From NCBI GenBank assembly GCA_023251945.1, contig JAHEXT010000007.1, forward strand, positions 1 to 33,178: 33,178 bases of DNA, read 5' to 3'. Positions 1 to 8,315 of the stretch are shown here, one piece after another. The position numbers were made by a program, and so were the translations under genes. Below the pieces are notes generated by a model. The model did not search any database, was not told where the DNA came from, and was given only the letters and a program-made list of their open reading frames with translations. The stretch comes from Actinomycetes bacterium (lineage in GTDB: Bacteria > Actinomycetota > Thermoleophilia > Gaiellales > Gaiellaceae). Position 1 is the first letter of the stretch. Every line of letters begins with the position of its first letter.

Positions 1-92
1 TCCAAGATCGTCTCGCGGTCCCGGAGGAACACGCCGAGGCGCGGGAGCGCGGCGGGCAGCGAGACGACGACGACGGCGCTCGAACGGCGCAT
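1..92 (-). CDS. Start of a probable membrane protein gene (partial, runs off left edge)
   Basis: Read on the minus strand from an ATG at 92-90, an open frame of 30 codons runs to the window edge without a stop. It encodes a short basic start (MRRSS), a hydrophobic run of Val, Ser, Leu and Ala, then LPRLGVFLRDRETIL. That layout resembles the first membrane segment and luminal Asp/Arg loop of polytopic glycosyltransferases, which would fit the locus. It would be divergent from the gene starting at 123. Too little is present to assign a family; the frame itself is seen, the function is a guess. Confidence 0.4.
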   Translation of the reverse strand, partial: MRRSSAVVVVSLPAALPRLGVFLRDRETIL

Positions 93-122
93 CAGAGAGC
101 CGACGACGATACTTCGGCGCGG

Positions 123-875
123 ATGGGCGACACGTCGCGGGAACGGTACGCGGTCGTCTCCTGCCACGTGGAGCGACCGCTCGACGACGCCGTCTGGGCG
201 CGCTTCTCGGCGCTCCAGGAGCTGAGGCCGGGTGGGTTCGCGGTCGCGGCTCTGATGCGACCTGCAGATGCAGCATCGGGCGAAGACGAGGCCGTCTGGC
301 TCGAGCGCGCGCGTGAGGCGGCGGCTCGTGGCCCGCTCGGCCACCACACCCACTGGACCGCCCCGGGCCATGCCAGGCCGACTCGCGACGGCGCGGGCAA
401 GCGTGTGCTGGCCGAGGGTGCGCGGTTACGCGAGCTCGGGCTCGCTCCTACGCTCTTTTGCGGCGGCGGCTGGTACACGGACGCCGAGGTTGCCGACGCG
501 TGTGCTGAGCTCGGGTACGTCGACTGCACGCTTCGCGCCGCCCGCCCGCCATATCTCTCGCCGGGCGAGCTGTGGGCCTCGTTCGAGGCGCCGGCCCGGA
601 TTCGGCTTCCTTCGGGTCGCGTCCTTCCCGTGATCCCGACGACACACTCGCTCGGCGATCTCGCCCGCGCACTCGTGCGCCGGGGGCCGCTTCCAGGTGT
701 CGTGCATGCGTACCTCCACGACACCGATCTCCTGGATCGGCGCCGACGCGCGGTGCTGAGGACCGTTCTCGCATTGCTGGCACGGCGTTCACGCCCGACC
801 GACCTGGACGAGCTCGCCCGGACGATCGGCCCCGCTGCACCCGAGATCGCGTGGAACGACGTGGCCCGGTTCTAA
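123..875 (+). CDS. Polysaccharide deacetylase-like (NodB-fold) protein
   Basis: A 250-residue soluble protein with no signal peptide. It resembles NodB-fold carbohydrate esterases, which remove acetyl groups from glycans using a metal held by an Asp and two His. Visible elements are an HHTH cluster at residues 74-77, a GWYTD segment near 116-120, THSLGDL near 174-180, and VHAYLHDTDL at 194-203, which resembles the last conserved strand of the fold. A clear Asp-Asp motif 1 is not evident, so the metal site may be altered or the enzyme may act on an unusual substrate. The ATG at 123 is the first start in frame. The stop TAA at 873-875 overlaps the promoter of the next gene. Its place next to a priming sugar transferase suggests glycan editing. 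The family call is moderate; the substrate is unknown. Confidence 0.55.
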   Translation: MGDTSRERYAVVSCHVERPLDDAVWARFSALQELRPGGFAVAALMRPADAASGEDEAVWLERAREAAARGPLGHHTHWTAPGHARPTRDGAGKRVLAEGARLRELGLAPTLFCGGGWYTDAEVADACAELGYVDCTLRAARPPYLSPGELWASFEAPARIRLPSGRVLPVIPTTHSLGDLARALVRRGPLPGVVHAYLHDTDLLDRRRRAVLRTVLALLARRSRPTDLDELARTIGPAAPEIAWNDVARF

Positions 876-878
876 GAT
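873..878 (+). promoter_or_regulatory. -10 element of a leaderless promoter (TAAGAT) for the sugar transferase
   Basis: TAAGAT lies exactly 6 nt before the GTG start at 885, so transcription should begin at or next to the start codon. It overlaps the stop codon of the preceding deacetylase gene. The same spacing recurs at 12050 and 29808. No convincing -35 was seen. Confidence 0.55.
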
Positions 879-884
879 CACGGG

Positions 885-2393
885 GTGTCCAAGGCCGCTC
901 CGCCGGCTGAGTCGCAACACCACGCGCCGGCGCCGTCACCGTCGCGAGGAGACGTCCGCGCCTCCCGCCTCTACCTCCTCTCCCGCGGGCCGATTCTGAC
1001 CCTCGTCCGGCGGACGCTGTCCGTCGTCGCGCTCGTCGTCCTGGACGTCGTCGGCCTGGCACTCGGGATCTACCTCGCGCTCGTGTTGCGGCAGGTCGTG
1101 TACGGGGAGCTCGACATCTTCTGGAACCTGCTCTGGCGACAGGAGCGGGAGTGGCTCCAGTTCGTCGCCCCGATCACGATCCTGGTCTTCGCCCAGGCGG
1201 GTCTGTACCGGCGGCGCGAGCGGCGGCCGGGCGCCGGGCGCATCCTTGCCTCGCTCATCGTCGTCGCGCTCGTCGTGCTGGCCTTCGGGATCGGGACGGA
1301 GTACCACTTCACGACCTCTGGCCTCATCCCGACCTCGGTCGTCGTCTCGGCACTGACGATCGGCCTGCTGCGCGCGGCCTACGAATCGATCTCAGCAGAG
1401 CTCATGCGGGCGGCCGGAATCCGACGCCGAGTCGTGCTCGTGGGAGAGGGAGAGACCCTCGTCAGGCTCAGGCGTTCGCTCGCCGCGACTCGGGGCGGCC
1501 TCGCCTACGAGTTCGTCGGCGCGGTCGCGCGAGAAGGGGCACCCGGGCTCCGACTGCTGGGTGGGCGGGAGGAACTGCCGCTCGTCCTCGAGCAGGTGCG
1601 GCCCGACGAGGTCATTCTCGCGGAGGCCGACTTCGACGAGCGCACCGTTCTGGAGGTCGTCGAGCAAGCGCACCGGAAGGGGATCAAGGTACGACTCGCG
1701 CCCGCGACGACCGAGCTCCTCGTCCAGCGTGGCGAGTACGTCCCGGGGGAGGGAGCCCCGCTCTTCGAGCTGCGTCCGCCGGTGCTCACCGGCTGGGATT
1801 GGGCCGTCAAGAGGACCTTCGACCTCGTCGTGGGTGTGCTCGTAGCTGTGCTCCTTCTCCCTCTGTGGCTCCTGATCGCTCTCGCGATCAAGCTCGACTC
1901 GCGAGGTCCGGTGTTCTACGTCGACCGGCGGATCGGAGTGGGCGAGCGCGAGTTCGGGATGCTCAAGTTCAGGACGATGATGGCCGGGGCAGCCGAGACG
2001 CAGGCCGACCTCGAGCAGGCCAACGAGGCGGGCGGCGCCCTCTTCAAGATTCGCGACGACCCGCGGGTCACGCGGGTCGGGCGGGTCCTGCGGCGGCTCT
2101 CACTCGATGAGATCCCGCAGATCGTGAACGTCCTGCGCAGAGAGATGAGCCTCGTCGGCCCGAGACCGCTCCCGCTGCGCGACTACCGGCTCCTCGAGGA
2201 CTGGCACCGCGCCCGCTACGCGGTACTCCCCGGGATGACGGGGCTCTGGCAGATCTCCGGCCGCTCGGGCCTGACGTTCGACGACCTCGTCCGGCTCGAC
2301 TTCACGTACCTCGAGAACTGGTCGATCTGGCTCGACGTCACGATCATCGCGAGGACGATCCCAGCCGTCATCACGCGCCGTGGCGCCTACTGA
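885..2393 (+). CDS. Exopolysaccharide priming sugar transferase (WcaJ/CpsE-type polyisoprenyl-phosphate transferase)
   Basis: A 502-residue integral membrane enzyme expected to transfer a sugar-1-phosphate from an NDP-sugar to undecaprenyl or decaprenyl phosphate, the first step of repeat-unit assembly on the inner face of the membrane. The N-terminal part has four membrane segments (about 43-68, 92-107, 119-137, 147-163). A CoA-binding-like Rossmann region (about 181-295) follows. A re-entrant helix (311-337) leads into the bacterial sugar transferase domain. Landmarks in that domain are KFRTM at 361-365, the catalytic Asp-Glu dyad in LSLDEIPQ (D408, E409), GPRP at 425-428 and a GLWQISGRS segment at 453-461. 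Length and layout match complete WcaJ-like proteins. The start is GTG at 885, supported by TAAGAT 6 nt upstream. It is one of two priming enzymes in the window (the other is 23983-25821). The family is secure; the donor sugar is unknown. Confidence 0.92.
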   Translation: MSKAAPPAESQHHAPAPSPSRGDVRASRLYLLSRGPILTLVRRTLSVVALVVLDVVGLALGIYLALVLRQVVYGELDIFWNLLWRQEREWLQFVAPITILVFAQAGLYRRRERRPGAGRILASLIVVALVVLAFGIGTEYHFTTSGLIPTSVVVSALTIGLLRAAYESISAELMRAAGIRRRVVLVGEGETLVRLRRSLAATRGGLAYEFVGAVAREGAPGLRLLGGREELPLVLEQVRPDEVILAEADFDERTVLEVVEQAHRKGIKVRLAPATTELLVQRGEYVPGEGAPLFELRPPVLTGWDWAVKRTFDLVVGVLVAVLLLPLWLLIALAIKLDSRGPVFYVDRRIGVGEREFGMLKFRTMMAGAAETQADLEQANEAGGALFKIRDDPRVTRVGRVLRRLSLDEIPQIVNVLRREMSLVGPRPLPLRDYRLLEDWHRARYAVLPGMTGLWQISGRSGLTFDDLVRLDFTYLENWSIWLDVTIIARTIPAVITRRGAY

Positions 2394-2399
2394 GATCGA

Positions 2400-3020
2400 C
2401 TACGACTCGTACGCGAAGTGCGAGACGAACGCGCAGTTTCCGCGGAGCTCCCAGGTGAAAGGATCGTTGTCGACCCGGAGCTCGTCGGCGTAGAGCTCTG
2501 TACCGGCAATGTGATACCCGGGGATCCCGCAAGCAACGCGCTCTTCCGTCTCGACCGGTCGCGACGCACGGAGGGTTACGGCTTCGCCCACGCGCAGCTC
2601 GTGCACATCCGGGCCATGCTCGATCTCGATCCGGCTGGGGCGGACGTCGAGCAGACGACTGGCCTTTCGCACCCAGGGCAGTCGCAGAATGCCTTCGCCT
2701 CCGAGCCGGCCGAGGAGGATGTCGGAGAGAGCTTCCCGCTGGCTCTTGTCGCCGCGTTCGTCGACGTGGAGAACGAACCGCCACGGAGAGCCCGGCTCGT
2801 CGTCGTCGTACCAGCAGACGAGGACCGCGGCGAGCCCGTCCAGGTCGACCTCCCGCGCGAAGCCGTCCTCGATCTGCCAGGAGAGCGCTCCGAAGCACGT
2901 GCCGTAGGTCGAGCGTCCTCCCCCCGGTCGGGCCCCGATCATCCGGCAGGGACAGATCGCCTCGCAGTTGCAGGACTCGAAGTACGTGCCGGCGATCCGC
3001 CAGGGAGTCAGATCGGACAC
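2400..3020 (-). CDS. DUF1326 family protein
   Basis: A 206-residue protein opening with WRIAGTYFESCNCEAICPC, the characteristic start of the DUF1326 family, whose function is not established. Cysteines at 17, 19, 23 and 25, with another at 42 (TYGTCFGA), suggest a metal site or a redox cluster; that is inference. The frame is open further upstream, but those codons overlap the start of the plus-strand gene at 3091, and the GTG at 3020 places the conserved WRIAG block at residue 7, so 3020 is preferred. It sits alone on the minus strand between polysaccharide genes, its stop only 6 bp from the end of the priming transferase. Nothing ties it functionally to glycan synthesis. Confidence 0.85.
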   Translation of the reverse strand: MSDLTPWRIAGTYFESCNCEAICPCRMIGARPGGGRSTYGTCFGALSWQIEDGFAREVDLDGLAAVLVCWYDDDEPGSPWRFVLHVDERGDKSQREALSDILLGRLGGEGILRLPWVRKASRLLDVRPSRIEIEHGPDVHELRVGEAVTLRASRPVETEERVACGIPGYHIAGTELYADELRVDNDPFTWELRGNCAFVSHFAYES

Positions 3021-3090
3021 GTTGCCGCCTAGCGTATAGCCGGGGCAAGGTCGTCCGCGCCCGCGGGCTCCTTCGCCATACTCAGGCGCG

Positions 3091-4296
3091 ATGAGGGCGC
3101 CCAGGATCCTGGCGGTCGCATCCGCGATCGACCTCGACTTCCGGTACGGCTGCACGCCCGCGTGGTGGCAGCTCTGGAAGGGGATGTACGAGGCCGGCGT
3201 CGACCTCGTCGTGACCCCCTACCGGGGACGGCCGGTCGAGTCACCCTGGTGGCGCGTTGCCCCGAATCCCGCGTACCGGGAGGGCGAGTCGTACCAGGCG
3301 GTTCGGGACGCACTCGCGCGGCTGAAGGGTGACCGCTATCTCCGGCGCGCCGAGGCCAGTCCGGAGGAGAGCGGGTTCGACAAGCTCACGCGGGAGGCGG
3401 TTCGCCGTTTCGTCACGCCGCGCTGGAGGCGGCACCTCGAGCGGCTCGTCGAGCGCGAGCACCCCGACGCGGTCCTCGTCTTCACCGTCCCCATGGCTCA
3501 TCTCCGCGGCATTCCGACCTTCCTCCGGGAGCGCTATGGGCTTCCCGTCGTCTTCTACGACGGAGACGTCCCCATGAGCCTGCCCGAGTACGGCGGCATG
3601 GACACGGGCTTCAACCCGTACCACGGCGCCGACCCCTCCGAGTACGACTGCGTCCTCTCGAACTCCGAAGGCGGGATCCCGCGACTGCTGGAGCTCGGGG
3701 CCCGTCGGGCAGAGGCGCTCTTCTGGGCGGCCGACCCCGAGTTCTTCGCGCCGCTCGAGGTCGAGAAGGAGGTGGACGTCTTCTTCTACGGCTACGGCGA
3801 CAAGTTCCGGCGCGACTGGATGGGGACCATGGTCGGGGAGCCCTCGCGGCTCGCTCCCAAGCTCGACTTCGCGCTCGGCGGGCTCGACTTCCAGGGCGAC
3901 ACGGGGGCTGCGCGGCTGCTCGGAGACGTCCCCTTCAACGCCTTCGCACGGGCGATCTCGGCCGCGCGCGTGAACCTCAACCTCACGCGCCGTCCGCACG
4001 CCACCGTTCCCTCCTCCTCCACCTCGCGGCCCTTCGAGCTCGCGGCTTCGGGAGCGGCCATCGTCTCGAATCCGCACGCAGGGATCGAGCACTGGTTCGA
4101 GCCTGGCAGGGAGGTCGTCGTCGTCGAGAGCGTCGAAGAGGCCGTCTCGACCTATCGCGACCTCGTCTCCGATCCGGGTCAGGCGGAGGAGATGGGCCGG
4201 CGCGCACGGGAGCGGGTCCTCGACGAGCACACCTACGCCCATCGGGCGCGCCGGCTGCTCGAGCTGGTCGGGCTGGGGTCCGGAGTTCACGCGTGA
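3091..4296 (+). CDS. CgeB-like glycosyltransferase
   Basis: A 401-residue cytosolic protein resembling the CgeB group of GT-B glycosyltransferases. The N-terminal Rossmann half begins RILAVASAIDL. A central segment (about 151-165) carries FYDGDVP. The C-terminal donor-binding half includes VNLNLTR (294-300), TSRPFELAASGAAIVS (311-326) and NPHAGIEHWFEPGREVVV (327-344), the pattern of the Glyco_trans_1_2 domain. No signal peptide or membrane segment is present. It starts at ATG 3091 and is likely transcribed from a promoter just upstream (CATACT at 3077-3082). Its final codons overlap the next gene by 4 nt (GTGA), implying coupled translation with the GT2 enzyme. It probably adds one sugar of the repeat unit; donor and acceptor are unknown. 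Confidence 0.82.
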   Translation: MRAPRILAVASAIDLDFRYGCTPAWWQLWKGMYEAGVDLVVTPYRGRPVESPWWRVAPNPAYREGESYQAVRDALARLKGDRYLRRAEASPEESGFDKLTREAVRRFVTPRWRRHLERLVEREHPDAVLVFTVPMAHLRGIPTFLRERYGLPVVFYDGDVPMSLPEYGGMDTGFNPYHGADPSEYDCVLSNSEGGIPRLLELGARRAEALFWAADPEFFAPLEVEKEVDVFFYGYGDKFRRDWMGTMVGEPSRLAPKLDFALGGLDFQGDTGAARLLGDVPFNAFARAISAARVNLNLTRRPHATVPSSSTSRPFELAASGAAIVSNPHAGIEHWFEPGREVVVVESVEEAVSTYRDLVSDPGQAEEMGRRARERVLDEHTYAHRARRLLELVGLGSGVHA

Positions 4297-5021
4297 GCTT
4301 CAACCGGATCGTCGCCGTCGTCCCCGCGTACAACGAGAGCGCCGCGATCGGGGGCCTCGTCGACGAGATCAGGAGCTTCGATCCCGCTCTCGACGTCGTG
4401 GTCGTCGACGACGCCTCGACTGACGAGACCGCGGCGATCGCCGCCGCCCATGGCGCGACCGTGCTCCGCCTACCGTTCAACGTCGGCATCGGCGGTGCCG
4501 TCCAGACCGGGTTCAGGTACGCGCTCGAGCACGAGTACGAGACGGCCGTCCGGCTGGACGGAGACGGCCAGCACGACCCCCGCGAGCTGCCGAAGCTCCT
4601 CGCACCGCTCGAACGGGGCACCGCGAACTTCGTGATCGGCTCGCGCTTCGTCGATCCGGGCGGGTCGTACCGGCCGCCGTTCGCCCGCCGCGTCGGAATC
4701 AGGGTCTTTGCGCGGCTCGTCTCGCTCCTCGGCGGCCAGCGGGTCACCGATACGACCTCGGGGTTCATGGCGCTAGACCGCGTGGGTATCGCGCTCTTCG
4801 CCGAGGAGTTTCCGCACGACTACCCGGAGGTCGAGGCGACGCTCGTCGCGCTCCGAAGCGGGCTTCGGCTCGCACAGGTCCAGGTCGAGATGCGCGAGCG
4901 CGAGACCGGCTCGTCCTCGATCACGTTCGTCCGCTCGGTCTACTACCTGGTCAAGGTGACGCTCGCGCTGCTCGTGGCCAGCCTCCGCCGCTATCCACGG
5001 CTCGAGGGAGCCCGACGGTGA
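4293..5021 (+). CDS. GT2 family glycosyltransferase (polyprenyl-phosphate sugar synthase-like)
   Basis: A 242-residue GT-A enzyme similar to dolichyl/polyprenyl-phosphate mannose or glucose synthases. It has VVPAYNES at 9-16, VVVDDASTDET at 36-46 and the metal-binding DGDGQHD at 89-95. SGFMALDR (156-163) and a RERETGSSS segment (201-209) sit in the positions typical of this subgroup. It has a hydrophobic C-terminal stretch but no extended membrane anchor. Such enzymes make lipid-linked monosaccharides used by membrane glycosyltransferases, several of which are nearby (5370, 14886, 21851). It is translationally coupled to both neighbours by GTGA overlaps (4293-4296 and 5018-5021). The adjoining DUF2304 protein is a common partner of this GT2 type. 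Family confidence is high; the sugar is unknown. Confidence 0.88.
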   Translation: MSFNRIVAVVPAYNESAAIGGLVDEIRSFDPALDVVVVDDASTDETAAIAAAHGATVLRLPFNVGIGGAVQTGFRYALEHEYETAVRLDGDGQHDPRELPKLLAPLERGTANFVIGSRFVDPGGSYRPPFARRVGIRVFARLVSLLGGQRVTDTTSGFMALDRVGIALFAEEFPHDYPEVEATLVALRSGLRLAQVQVEMRERETGSSSITFVRSVYYLVKVTLALLVASLRRYPRLEGARR

Positions 5022-5398
5022 CTCCGGTTCGTGTCTCGATCGTCGGCGTCATCGCGTCCCTCCTTCTCATCCTCGTCGTCCTCGAGCTCATCCGTGGGCG
5101 GCGGCTGAAGGAGCGGTACGCGCTCCTCTGGCTCGCGACCGGCCTTGTCCTGCTCGTGCTCTCCGCCTGGCGCGACGGGCTGAACACGATCGCCGGCTGG
5201 CTCGGCGTGACGAGCTACCCGCCCGCCGTTCTCTTCGCCGTCGCCACGCTCTTCATCCTCCTCGTCCTGCTCCACTACTCGACAGTGATCTCGAAGCTGA
5301 CCGACGAGAACGTCGAGCTGGCACAGCGCGTCGCCCTCCTCGAGGAGCGAGTTGGCCGCCTCGGGCCGCCTAGCGAGCCGCCGGCACGGGCGGACTGA
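5018..5398 (+). CDS. DUF2304 small membrane protein
   Basis: A 126-residue membrane protein with three hydrophobic segments (about 6-24, 35-52 and 67-86) and a charged tail ending in a short coiled-coil-like stretch (ENVELAQRVALLEERVG). The LKERYALLWLATGLVLLVLS segment is typical of DUF2304, a family regularly found next to polyprenyl-phosphate GT2 enzymes and thought, without firm proof, to support membrane recruitment or flipping of their products. The GTG start overlaps the stop of the GT2 gene (GTGA). The last 29 bp overlap the end of the convergent gene 5370-7178, so the two transcripts are antisense there. Confidence 0.8.
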   Translation: MTPVRVSIVGVIASLLLILVVLELIRGRRLKERYALLWLATGLVLLVLSAWRDGLNTIAGWLGVTSYPPAVLFAVATLFILLVLLHYSTVISKLTDENVELAQRVALLEERVGRLGPPSEPPARAD

Positions 5399-7178
5399 AG
5401 ACGAAGACGTCGCCCTGCTCAGGGTCGTCCGCCCAGTTCGTTCCGACTCCGATCCGGTATGTCGCACCCGCCGGGGGTGGGGACGAGTCCACGAATACCC
5501 GCTTGCGCGTCGTCGCGATGACATCCGACTTCAGGACGCAATACGCGGCACGGCTGCGGTCTCGGTGGTCGCAGCCGACGTCCGGCCCAGGGGCGTCCGT
5601 GCGGTACACGCGATAGAAGACGTTCGCCAGCCACGGGCCTCCCGACGTCCAGGTGAGCCGCTCCCCGGCGCTCACACGGCGCGCCTGCACCTCGATGCCC
5701 TCGTCCACCGACGTGAGGAAGGCCGTGTCGCCCTCGTGCTCCTGCCACACCGCCTTCGCCGGAGTCTGGATCGGGTTCGAGGCCGCGATCGCCACGGCCG
5801 GAATCGCAACGCTCGCGACGAGGACGAGCACGACCCAGCGCACCGAGGCCGACGCGGCAGCCGGCTGGCGCAAGCGCCCTCCGAGCCGGCGGGCGAGAGT
5901 CGGAACCAGGAGCGGGATCGACGCGAGCAGCACGAGATACGCGGGCCACGCGGGCAGCAGCAGGCGCCAGAACGTGTTCGCCTCGATGCTCGCCCGGGTG
6001 GAGAAGCCCTTGACGAGGAGGAACGCCCCGAGCCAGCCGACGAGGAGAGCCGCGATCGCGCCACGCCGAACCCGAAGAATCGCAAGGAGGCCCGCGAACG
6101 GAACCCACTGCGCGAGACGTGCGCTCCAGAAGAACTCCCGCAGCTGGCTCATCTGGTTGCGCCAGTGGTCGAGGTCGAGCTCGAAGTAACGGTTGAGCGA
6201 GAGGTCGATCGCCGCGAAGCCAGCTCCTGCCGCGAGGCGCGTCTCCTCGAGCGAGAAAGCCGGGACGCGCCCCAGCCCACGCTCCTTCCAGAGTGCGAGC
6301 ACGAGCAGGCTGGGTACGATCGCCGCGGCGAAAGCGAGCCCCTTGCGCCACTGCCGGGCCACGAGGTAGGCGAGCACTCCACCGACGGCCATGAGCAGGT
6401 TCGGGGGCTTCAGGCCGCCGGCTGCTCCGAGGAGGAGGCCCGCCAGGACAGGGTCCGCAAGGCGGCTCACCGAGAGCGAGCGAACGACGAAGAGCGCAGC
6501 CGCGAGCACGAGGACCATCGAGGGGTAGTCCGTCATCGCTGTCAGCCCGAGCGCCTGAGGGAGGAATTGTTCGACCCACTTCTCGTGGTAGCGGTCGACG
6601 AAGAGGGGGATTGCCGCGAACGGAGCGATCACCCACAGCAACGATGTCCAGTATCCGAGCAACCGTCCCCCGATGCGAGCGGCGATGCCGTACACGCACA
6701 GCAGAGCGATCGGCCCGAGGACGAGCACGTCGAGCAGGACGATCGGCGGCAGCGCCTGGACGTAGGTCGGCCCCCTCGCCCATGTGATCGGGGCGACAAC
6801 GAAGGACCACAGGTAGCCGAGCTCGGTCGGGGGCAGCTCGAGCTGCCCCAGGAGCCACCCCTGTGTCGTGATCCAGATCTGGTCGCCGCCCTGAAAGTAG
6901 ACCCACCCGTTGTGCTGCACGGAGAGCGCGACTGCGAGGGTCGCCGCAATCTGCACGCCGATGAGCGTCCCGAGAACCGGACGCGGCCGCTCGAGCAGGC
7001 GATCGACGGCGTGGCCCGCGGAGCGGGTGGCCGCGACGAACGAGCGAGCCAGGAAGACCCGCCCGCGATGAGCGATCTTGTCGAGTCGCGGCGCTCGTCG
7101 CCGCGACGCCGCACCCTCAGTCGCGCGCATCGCGGGCCGGTACGGGCGCTCCCCGCGTTCCTGCCTCGCGTCGCGCAT
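5370..7178 (-). CDS. Multi-pass membrane glycosyltransferase-like protein
   Basis: A protein of up to 602 residues with a basic N-terminus (about 1-70, rich in Arg), then roughly ten hydrophobic segments, ending in a soluble C-terminal domain of about 130 residues. The first extracytoplasmic loop holds FQGGDQIWITTQGWLLGQLE; an Asp in this loop is the position used for catalysis by GT-C enzymes that draw sugars from polyprenyl phosphates. I see no close match to the two other membrane glycosyltransferases here, so it is a separate lineage. The ATG at 7178 is 16 bp from the end of the epimerase gene upstream; an internal ATG at 7130 is an alternative because neither has a strong ribosome site. 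It is probably co-transcribed with 8248-9447 and 7194-8138. It could instead be a structural membrane protein of unknown role. Confidence 0.68.
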   Translation of the reverse strand: MRDARQERGERPYRPAMRATEGAASRRRAPRLDKIAHRGRVFLARSFVAATRSAGHAVDRLLERPRPVLGTLIGVQIAATLAVALSVQHNGWVYFQGGDQIWITTQGWLLGQLELPPTELGYLWSFVVAPITWARGPTYVQALPPIVLLDVLVLGPIALLCVYGIAARIGGRLLGYWTSLLWVIAPFAAIPLFVDRYHEKWVEQFLPQALGLTAMTDYPSMVLVLAAALFVVRSLSVSRLADPVLAGLLLGAAGGLKPPNLLMAVGGVLAYLVARQWRKGLAFAAAIVPSLLVLALWKERGLGRVPAFSLEETRLAAGAGFAAIDLSLNRYFELDLDHWRNQMSQLREFFWSARLAQWVPFAGLLAILRVRRGAIAALLVGWLGAFLLVKGFSTRASIEANTFWRLLLPAWPAYLVLLASIPLLVPTLARRLGGRLRQPAAASASVRWVVLVLVASVAIPAVAIAASNPIQTPAKAVWQEHEGDTAFLTSVDEGIEVQARRVSAGERLTWTSGGPWLANVFYRVYRTDAPGPDVGCDHRDRSRAAYCVLKSDVIATTRKRVFVDSSPPPAGATYRIGVGTNWADDPEQGDVFVFSPPVPAAR

Positions 7179-7193
7179 CGTCGCGACGGGCGA

Positions 7194-8138
7194 TCATGCC
7201 GAACGAGGCTCCCCGACACCCGCGGTTCGGGCAGCGCGGTACCAGGCGACGGTTCGCTCGATTCCCTCGCGGAGCGGCGTCCACGCTTCGAAGCCGAAGA
7301 GCTCGCGTGCTCGGCTCGTGTCGAGGCTCCGTCGCGGCTGTCCTCCGGGCTTCGTCGTGTCCCAGACGATCCGGCCGCGGAAGTCGGTCACGTCCGCGAC
7401 CAGTCCGGCGAGCTCGCTGATCGAGATCTCCTTCTCGGCGCCGAGGTTCACCGGCTCCGGGCCGTCGTAGCGTTCGGCCGCGAGGACCAGCCCTTCGACG
7501 CAGTCCTCGACGAAGAGAAACTCGCGAGTGGGCGAGCCGTCGCCCCAAAGAACCACGTCCTCGCCGCGCTCGTCCGTTTCGATCATCTTGCGGATCAGGT
7601 GCGCGATGACATGGCCCGTCTCGAGGTCGAAGTTATCCCTCGGGCCGTAGAGGTTCGCCGGAAGCAGGAAGATCGCGTTCAGCCCGTACTGCTCCCGGTA
7701 GGCTTGCGCTCCCACGAGAACGGCCTTCTTGGCCACGCCGTAGGGGGCGTTCGTCTCCTCCGGGTAGCCGCTCCAGAGGTCCTCCTCCCGGAAGGGAACG
7801 GGCGTGAGCTTGGGATAGGCGCAGACGGTGCCGGCGATGACGAGCTTCGGCGTCTTGTGGATTCTCGCCTGTTCGAGCACGTGCGCTCCCATCGCCAGGT
7901 TCGCGTACCAGTAGCGACCGGGGTTCGCGCGGTTGGCACCGATCCCGCCCACCTCTGCCGCGAGATGGAAGACGAGCTCTGCGTCGGCGTCCTCGAACAT
8001 CCGCGCGGTGTCGTCCAGGTGTGTGAGGTCGTAGTCGGCGCTGCGGGCGACGACGACGTCGTGCTCGTCGCGCTCGAGCCGTTCGACCAGATGCGAGCCG
8101 AGGAAACCTCCTCCGCCTGTGACGAGGACGCGCGTCAT
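7194..8138 (-). CDS. GDP-L-fucose synthase-like epimerase/reductase
   Basis: A 314-residue short-chain dehydrogenase/reductase of the GDP-fucose synthase group, which epimerises GDP-4-keto-6-deoxymannose at C3 and C5 and reduces it with NADPH. Visible features are the nucleotide site [11 protein letters not shown] (6-16), the group-specific [10 protein letters not shown] (64-73), Cys106 in TVCAYPK, the YGVAK motif (Tyr133, Lys137), and His176 in ETGHVIAH. These correspond to the catalytic Cys, Tyr, Lys and His of the family. Its length is normal (about 310-320). It follows the 4,6-dehydratase gene on the same strand, giving the two-step route from GDP-mannose to GDP-L-fucose or a related 6-deoxy sugar. 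The gap upstream is 109 bp and contains part of repeat copy A. The family is well supported; the exact product is inferred. Confidence 0.88.
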   Translation of the reverse strand: MTRVLVTGGGGFLGSHLVERLERDEHDVVVARSADYDLTHLDDTARMFEDADAELVFHLAAEVGGIGANRANPGRYWYANLAMGAHVLEQARIHKTPKLVIAGTVCAYPKLTPVPFREEDLWSGYPEETNAPYGVAKKAVLVGAQAYREQYGLNAIFLLPANLYGPRDNFDLETGHVIAHLIRKMIETDERGEDVVLWGDGSPTREFLFVEDCVEGLVLAAERYDGPEPVNLGAEKEISISELAGLVADVTDFRGRIVWDTTKPGGQPRRSLDTSRARELFGFEAWTPLREGIERTVAWYRAARTAGVGEPRSA

Positions 8139-8172
8139 GCGCCCCTCGCTGCGAACCTCTCCTGCTTCTGGC

Positions 8173-8315
8173 GCGACGCTGGCAAAGGAGGACGCCGGTT
8201 CGGAGCGCAGGACAGTACCTCGAGTACGGCCAAGCGACGAACCGGCGTCATCCTGCCGCCCAGGGTCGTGAGTCCGGCGCAGCCGGGCTGTGCTCGGCGG
8301 GAGCCGGACGGCCAG
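8173..8315 (+). repeat. Structured repeat copy A: putative pseudoknotted RNA element of unknown family
   Basis: 143 nt that align along their whole length with 12481-12625. Identical blocks are AAAGGAG (8184-8190), GCGCAGGACAGTAC (8205-8218) and CATCCTGCCGC (8249-8259); GTACGG-CAAGCG (8224-8236) differs at one base. Predicted stems on the plus strand: outer stem 8173-8183/8258-8269 (one bulge, one mismatch); a perfect 12-bp stem 8191-8202/8238-8249; a pseudoknot GCAGGA 8207-8212 with TCCTGC 8251-8256; a GTAC hairpin 8215-8218/8224-8227 with a 5-nt loop; and a final hairpin GTCCGGC 8272-8278/8303-8309 enclosing CCGGGC 8283-8288/GCTCGG 8292-8297. A G-U pair (8286-8294) favours the plus strand as the RNA strand. 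Its 3' half overlaps the end of the dehydratase gene on the other strand. The repeat is seen directly; an RNA function is inferred. Confidence 0.75.

Noticed and set aside
8173-8315. Repeat copy A as a 5' leader of the epimerase gene
   Set aside because: On that strand the G-U pair becomes an A-C mismatch, and copy B has no gene in the equivalent orientation, so the plus strand is the better RNA strand.
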